Positions 13,581-16,698 of a DNA stretch of 16,698 bases are shown one piece after another; the stretch's first letter is position 1, and every line of letters begins with the position of its first letter. The notes below the pieces were generated by a model. That model had not been told where the DNA came from, did no database searches, and was given only the letters and a program-made list of their open reading frames with translations. The translations under genes and the position numbers were made by a program. The stretch is from positions 7,260 through 23,957 of the forward strand of contig NZ_CABPTY010000007.1 in assembly GCF_902460415.1 (NCBI RefSeq). The letters are read 5' to 3'. The DNA comes from Campylobacter_A concisus_Y. Lineage in GTDB: Bacteria > Campylobacterota > Campylobacteria > Campylobacterales > Campylobacteraceae.

Positions 13581-15068
13581 TTATAAAAGTATCGGAGCTA
13601 CTAAAAATCCAAGTGCAACAGAAAAAACAATAGCTAAAACACCTGGAATAAAAAATGAGTGGTTGAATATATATTTACCTATCCTAGTTGTTCCAGTATC
13701 ATCCATTTGAACGGCTCCAAGTAGTGTCGGATATGTTGGCAATACAAACAATGCTGAAACTGCAGCAAATGATGCAACTAAAATATATGCGTCACCGTTA
13801 TTTGCAGCAGTTAAACCAAGTGCAGCTATAACTGTAGGAATAAGTGCCTTTGCGGTAGCAGCTTGAGAATAAAGAAGCATACTAGCAAAAAATAGCGCAA
13901 CAGCTAGCATAAACGGATAGTCTTTAACAAAATCGCCGGCAAAATTTTTGATCGCATCGGTGTGATTTACCACGAAAGTATCTCCAAGCCACGCTACACC
14001 TAGCACGCAGACGCACGCGGTCATACCACTTTTAAATGTAGCTGTATTAGATAGCTTATCGACTTTAACGCCACAAGTTAGTGTGATTAAAGTAGCGATA
14101 ACTAGCATAAAGCTCATAATAGCGTTATCTCTAGTTAATACTAACACCTTTGTAGGCTTATCTGGATCTTCTACATATTTTACATTAGTAGTTGAGTCAG
14201 TTTTGATTTTTATATCTTTTGCGACTAGTTCATTAAATTTATCCGGACTTTTGGTCTCATAAATTTTTTCATAGCCTGTTACATAGCTTGGTTTTATCCA
14301 GCCTACATTTTTACTAATAGCAGTAGCATATAAAACGACAGAGATAACGCCAACTAAGAATATTAAAACAGAAAGTTTAGCTCCTTTTGGAAGCTCTTTT
14401 TTCTCTTCGATTTTAACATCTTTGATTAACCCTTCTTTAAGTCTTCTTTGATACTCTTTGTCACTACTTAGATCAAGATTATAAAATATATTTATAACAA
14501 GAGCTGTTAGCATACAACCAATAAAAGTTGTAGGTATCCAGATAGCTAATAGTAATGGATAGCTAATACCAAGTCCACCCAAAGCATGCTCACCAGCCAT
14601 AAATACAACCGCTGCTGAAACTGGGCTTGCTGTAATAGCTATCTGACTAGCAACAACAGCTATACTAAGAGGCGCGCTAGGCTTAATATTTTGTGTCTTT
14701 GCAACTTCGGTAATAACTGGAATCATAGAAAAAGCTGTGTGTCCAGTACCAGCAAATACAGTTAGCAAGTAAGTAACGACTGGGGCTAAGAAATTTATGT
14801 ATTTTGGATGTTTTCTTAGTATCCCTTCGGCTATTTGCACCAAATAATCAAGGCCACCAGCTACTTGCATCGCTGTAATAGCAGCTATAACGGACATGAT
14901 GATTAAAATAACATCCCAAGGTATACTACCTGCTTTTAATCCAAGTCCTAAAGTTAAAACTACGACGCCAATACCACCAGCATAACCAATGGCCATACCG
15001 CCTAGTCTAACACCCAAGAATATCGCACCAAAGAGCACGATCAACTGCAATATCAATGAAATATCCAT
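13581..15068 (-). CDS. Anaerobic C4-dicarboxylate transporter of the DcuA/DcuB family
   Basis: An inner-membrane carrier of 495 residues with about ten or more helices. It should exchange fumarate, aspartate or malate for succinate during fumarate respiration. Family features are GGLDYLVQIAEGILRKHPKYI (71-91), LLTVFAGTGHTAFSMIPVI (101-119), ASQIAITASPVSAAVVFMAGE (140-160) and LLYSQAATAKALIP (398-411). E. coli DcuA and DcuB have about 433-446 residues. The extra length lies mainly in a hydrophilic stretch at about 254-313, between two helices, which is larger than I expect. The ATG follows AGGAG. The gene lies directly after aspA, the classical pairing for aspartate-to-fumarate metabolism, which favours a DcuA-like role, but DcuA and DcuB are not separated here. 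Confidence 0.9.
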   Translation of the reverse strand: MDISLILQLIVLFGAIFLGVRLGGMAIGYAGGIGVVVLTLGLGLKAGSIPWDVILIIMSVIAAITAMQVAGGLDYLVQIAEGILRKHPKYINFLAPVVTYLLTVFAGTGHTAFSMIPVITEVAKTQNIKPSAPLSIAVVASQIAITASPVSAAVVFMAGEHALGGLGISYPLLLAIWIPTTFIGCMLTALVINIFYNLDLSSDKEYQRRLKEGLIKDVKIEEKKELPKGAKLSVLIFLVGVISVVLYATAISKNVGWIKPSYVTGYEKIYETKSPDKFNELVAKDIKIKTDSTTNVKYVEDPDKPTKVLVLTRDNAIMSFMLVIATLITLTCGVKVDKLSNTATFKSGMTACVCVLGVAWLGDTFVVNHTDAIKNFAGDFVKDYPFMLAVALFFASMLLYSQAATAKALIPTVIAALGLTAANNGDAYILVASFAAVSALFVLPTYPTLLGAVQMDDTGTTRIGKYIFNHSFFIPGVLAIVFSVALGFLVAPILL

Positions 15069-15110
15069 TGAAAACTCCTCTATTAAATTTTATAACTAAA
15101 ATTTTTACTT

Positions 15111-15136
15111 AAGCGTGTCAGAATTTTGACACGCTT
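15111..15136. terminator. Hairpin between aspA and the dcu gene
   Basis: A perfect 10-bp stem, AAGCGTGTCA with TGACACGCTT, has a 6-base loop. On the minus strand, the direction of both genes, it is followed by AAGTAAAAATTTTAG rather than a clean T-run. It may therefore be a partial terminator or an mRNA-stabilising structure that lowers dcu expression relative to aspA. The T-run is better on the plus strand, where no gene needs it. Confidence 0.6.
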
Positions 15137-15159
15137 TTAATAATACTTTGCTTAAATTT

Positions 15160-16560
15160 CTACCTAACCATGCTTGGATTTAGCATATTTTTTGGCTCTA
15201 AAATTTTATCGATCTCTTCTTTGCTTAGATAGCCTCTCTCTAGGCAGATATCGCCGACCGCTTTACCAGTTTGCAAAGCTTCTTTAGCGATGCTTGCAGA
15301 TTTTTCATAGCCAATGTATGGGTTAAATGCTGTTACGATACCAACTGAGCCTAGAACTGATTTTAAGCAAGCGTCTGGATTTGCTGTTAGTTTTCTTACA
15401 GCTTTTTCAGCTAGTGTTTTCATCGCGTTTTCAAGGATAAATATAGAGTTAAATAGCGCATAAGCGATGCCTGGCTCAAATGCATTTAGCTCAAATTCAC
15501 CTCTTTCTGAGCAAAGCATGATAGTTACGTCGTTACCGATTACTTCATAGCACGCTTCGCCCACAACCTCAGCGATAACTGGGTTTACTTTGCCTGGCAT
15601 GATTGAGCTGCCTGGTTGCATTTGTGGTAAATTTATCTCGCCGAGACCACATCTTGGACCTGAATTCATCAAACGAAGGTCATTTGCAATTTTTGAAAGT
15701 CTAACAGCTGCAGTTTTTAACGCACCACTTACGTGTACAAAGTCTGCAGTGTCTTGTGTAGCTGCGATGAAATCATCAGCTTTTTTGAAATCAACACCAG
15801 TGATATCTTTTAACTTTTTAACAACTACATTTTTATAATCAGGGTGGCAGTTAATGCCTGTACCAATCGCAGTTGCACCCATATTTAGATATGTCATTGA
15901 CTCGCGTGCAGCTGTGATCTTTTCGATATCGCTTTTAATGTAGCTTGCAAATGCATTAAATGTATTTCCAAGTGTTGTAGGAACTGCGTCTTCAAGCTCA
16001 GTTCTACCCATTTTAATGATATCTTTAAAATCTTTTGCTTTTTTATCAAGTTCATCTTTTAGTAAATTCATAGCAGCAAGCAAATCAGTAAGCTTTGCGT
16101 AAGTTGCTACTTTTATTGAGCTTGGGTAAGTGTCGTTTGTGCTTTGTCCAAGGTTTGTATGATCGTTTGGATGGATGTATTGATATTCGCCTTTTTTATG
16201 CCCCATGCTCTCAAGTGCGATATTTGTAATAACCTCATTTGCATTCATATTTGTACTTGTTCCAGCACCACCTTGAACCATATCAACCACAAATTGATCT
16301 AAAAACTCACCAGCTATTACTCTATCAGCGGCTTTTGCTAGAGTATCAGCGATCTTAGGATCTAAAACGCCAACCTCTTTATTTGCAAGTGCGGCTGCTT
16401 TTTTGATTTGCGCAAATGCTTTTACAAAGTATGGATACTCTTTTAAAGTTCTACCACTCATGTGAAAATTTTCGGTAGCTCTAAATGTTTGGATACCATA
16501 ATAAAAATCGTCAGAGATTTCCAACTCACCTATAAAATCGTGTTCTTTTCTGGTTGCCAT
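15160..16560 (-). CDS. aspA: Aspartate ammonia-lyase (aspartase)
   Basis: Aspartase splits L-aspartate into fumarate and ammonia, feeding fumarate respiration and the citric acid cycle. The 466 residues carry the superfamily motifs GGAGTSTNMNANEV (97-110), HPNDHTNLGQSTND (130-143) and the signature GSSIMPGKVNP (317-327), which holds the catalytic serine loop. The length is normal for a homotetrameric aspartase. Fumarase C shares the fold, but the sequence around these motifs and the adjacent Dcu gene favour aspartase. Two ATGs are available; AAGGAG lies 7 bases from the one at 16558-16560 and only 1 base from 16564-16566, so the inner start (MATRKEHDF) is chosen. It is the first gene of an aspA-dcu operon. 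Confidence 0.95.
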   Translation of the reverse strand: MATRKEHDFIGELEISDDFYYGIQTFRATENFHMSGRTLKEYPYFVKAFAQIKKAAALANKEVGVLDPKIADTLAKAADRVIAGEFLDQFVVDMVQGGAGTSTNMNANEVITNIALESMGHKKGEYQYIHPNDHTNLGQSTNDTYPSSIKVATYAKLTDLLAAMNLLKDELDKKAKDFKDIIKMGRTELEDAVPTTLGNTFNAFASYIKSDIEKITAARESMTYLNMGATAIGTGINCHPDYKNVVVKKLKDITGVDFKKADDFIAATQDTADFVHVSGALKTAAVRLSKIANDLRLMNSGPRCGLGEINLPQMQPGSSIMPGKVNPVIAEVVGEACYEVIGNDVTIMLCSERGEFELNAFEPGIAYALFNSIFILENAMKTLAEKAVRKLTANPDACLKSVLGSVGIVTAFNPYIGYEKSASIAKEALQTGKAVGDICLERGYLSKEEIDKILEPKNMLNPSMVR

Positions 16561-16594
16561 AACCATTCTCCTTATAAAAAAATGTATTAATGAA

Positions 16595-16600
16595 ATTATA
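16595..16600 (-). promoter_or_regulatory. -10 box of the aspA promoter
   Basis: The minus strand reads a perfect TATAAT, 35 bases before the aspA ATG. Transcription would start near 16588. The rest of the region to the window end is AT-rich with no gene. Confidence 0.6.
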
Positions 16601-16607
16601 TAGATAT

Positions 16608-16626
16608 TTAATATTTTAAATATTAA
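16608..16626. promoter_or_regulatory. 19-bp palindrome beside the aspA promoter
   Basis: TTAATATTTTAAATATTAA is a perfect inverted repeat around one central base. It is centred about 29 bases upstream of the likely aspA start point and covers the place where a -35 element would be. A regulator bound here would probably affect aspA-dcu transcription. The sequence is all A and T, so chance cannot be excluded. Confidence 0.4.
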
Positions 16627-16698
16627 TTACTACTTTATTTTTTTAAGCTTTGACTTTTAACCTAGATAAAACGACTTTTGGAGAAAAATTTATAGTAG

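Noticed and set aside
1..16698. CRISPR array, insertion sequence or prophage
   Set aside because: I saw no regularly spaced repeats, transposase or integrase motifs, or phage genes anywhere in the window.

Overview
The window looks like chromosomal DNA of a Campylobacter, probably of the C. concisus/curvus/showae group. The base composition is AT-rich, with many AAATTT words. The tmRNA tag is Campylobacter-like (ANNVNFAPAYAKAA). RibBA has a degenerate RibA half, and aspA is followed by a Dcu carrier, as in other Campylobacters. This assignment rests on recalled family features, not on a database search.

Layout. 1-2925: ribBA on the plus strand converges on panB on the minus strand. A small stand-alone Hpt phosphotransfer protein diverges from panB and is followed by ssrA (tmRNA). 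2970-5276 is a tight minus-strand unit: an AI-2E/PerM-type membrane protein, a HIT hydrolase and an orphan membrane-anchored dCache-like sensor. 5494-9415, also minus strand, holds in transcription order an OmpR-type response regulator, its histidine kinase, ruvB, and a zinc-ribbon/DUF1963-like gene broken by an in-frame TAA. 9506-13287 is a polysulfide/thiosulfate reductase operon (psrA-psrB-psrC). 13581-16560 carries aspA followed by a C4-dicarboxylate carrier gene with a strong terminator after it.

The genes fit an anaerobic or microaerobic respiratory lifestyle. Aspartase makes fumarate from aspartate, the Dcu carrier exchanges it for succinate or aspartate, and the Psr-type complex uses quinol to reduce sulfur compounds in the periplasm. 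The two-component system sits just downstream of psrC and could sense respiratory conditions, but its regulon cannot be read from the sequence.

I see no mobile element, CRISPR array or clearly new multigene system. The most notable observations are two genes broken by tiny lesions. The first is a perfect 7-bp tandem duplication in psrA. It shifts the twin-arginine export signal out of frame and leaves a stop-restart arrangement that would yield an enzyme without its leader. The second is a single TAA codon at position 26 of the zinc-ribbon gene downstream of ruvB. Each could be a real recent mutation, a reversible switch (for the duplication) or an assembly error. Other points of interest are the orphan sensor, the orphan Hpt protein, an enlarged loop in the Dcu carrier, and a 19-bp palindrome beside the aspA promoter.
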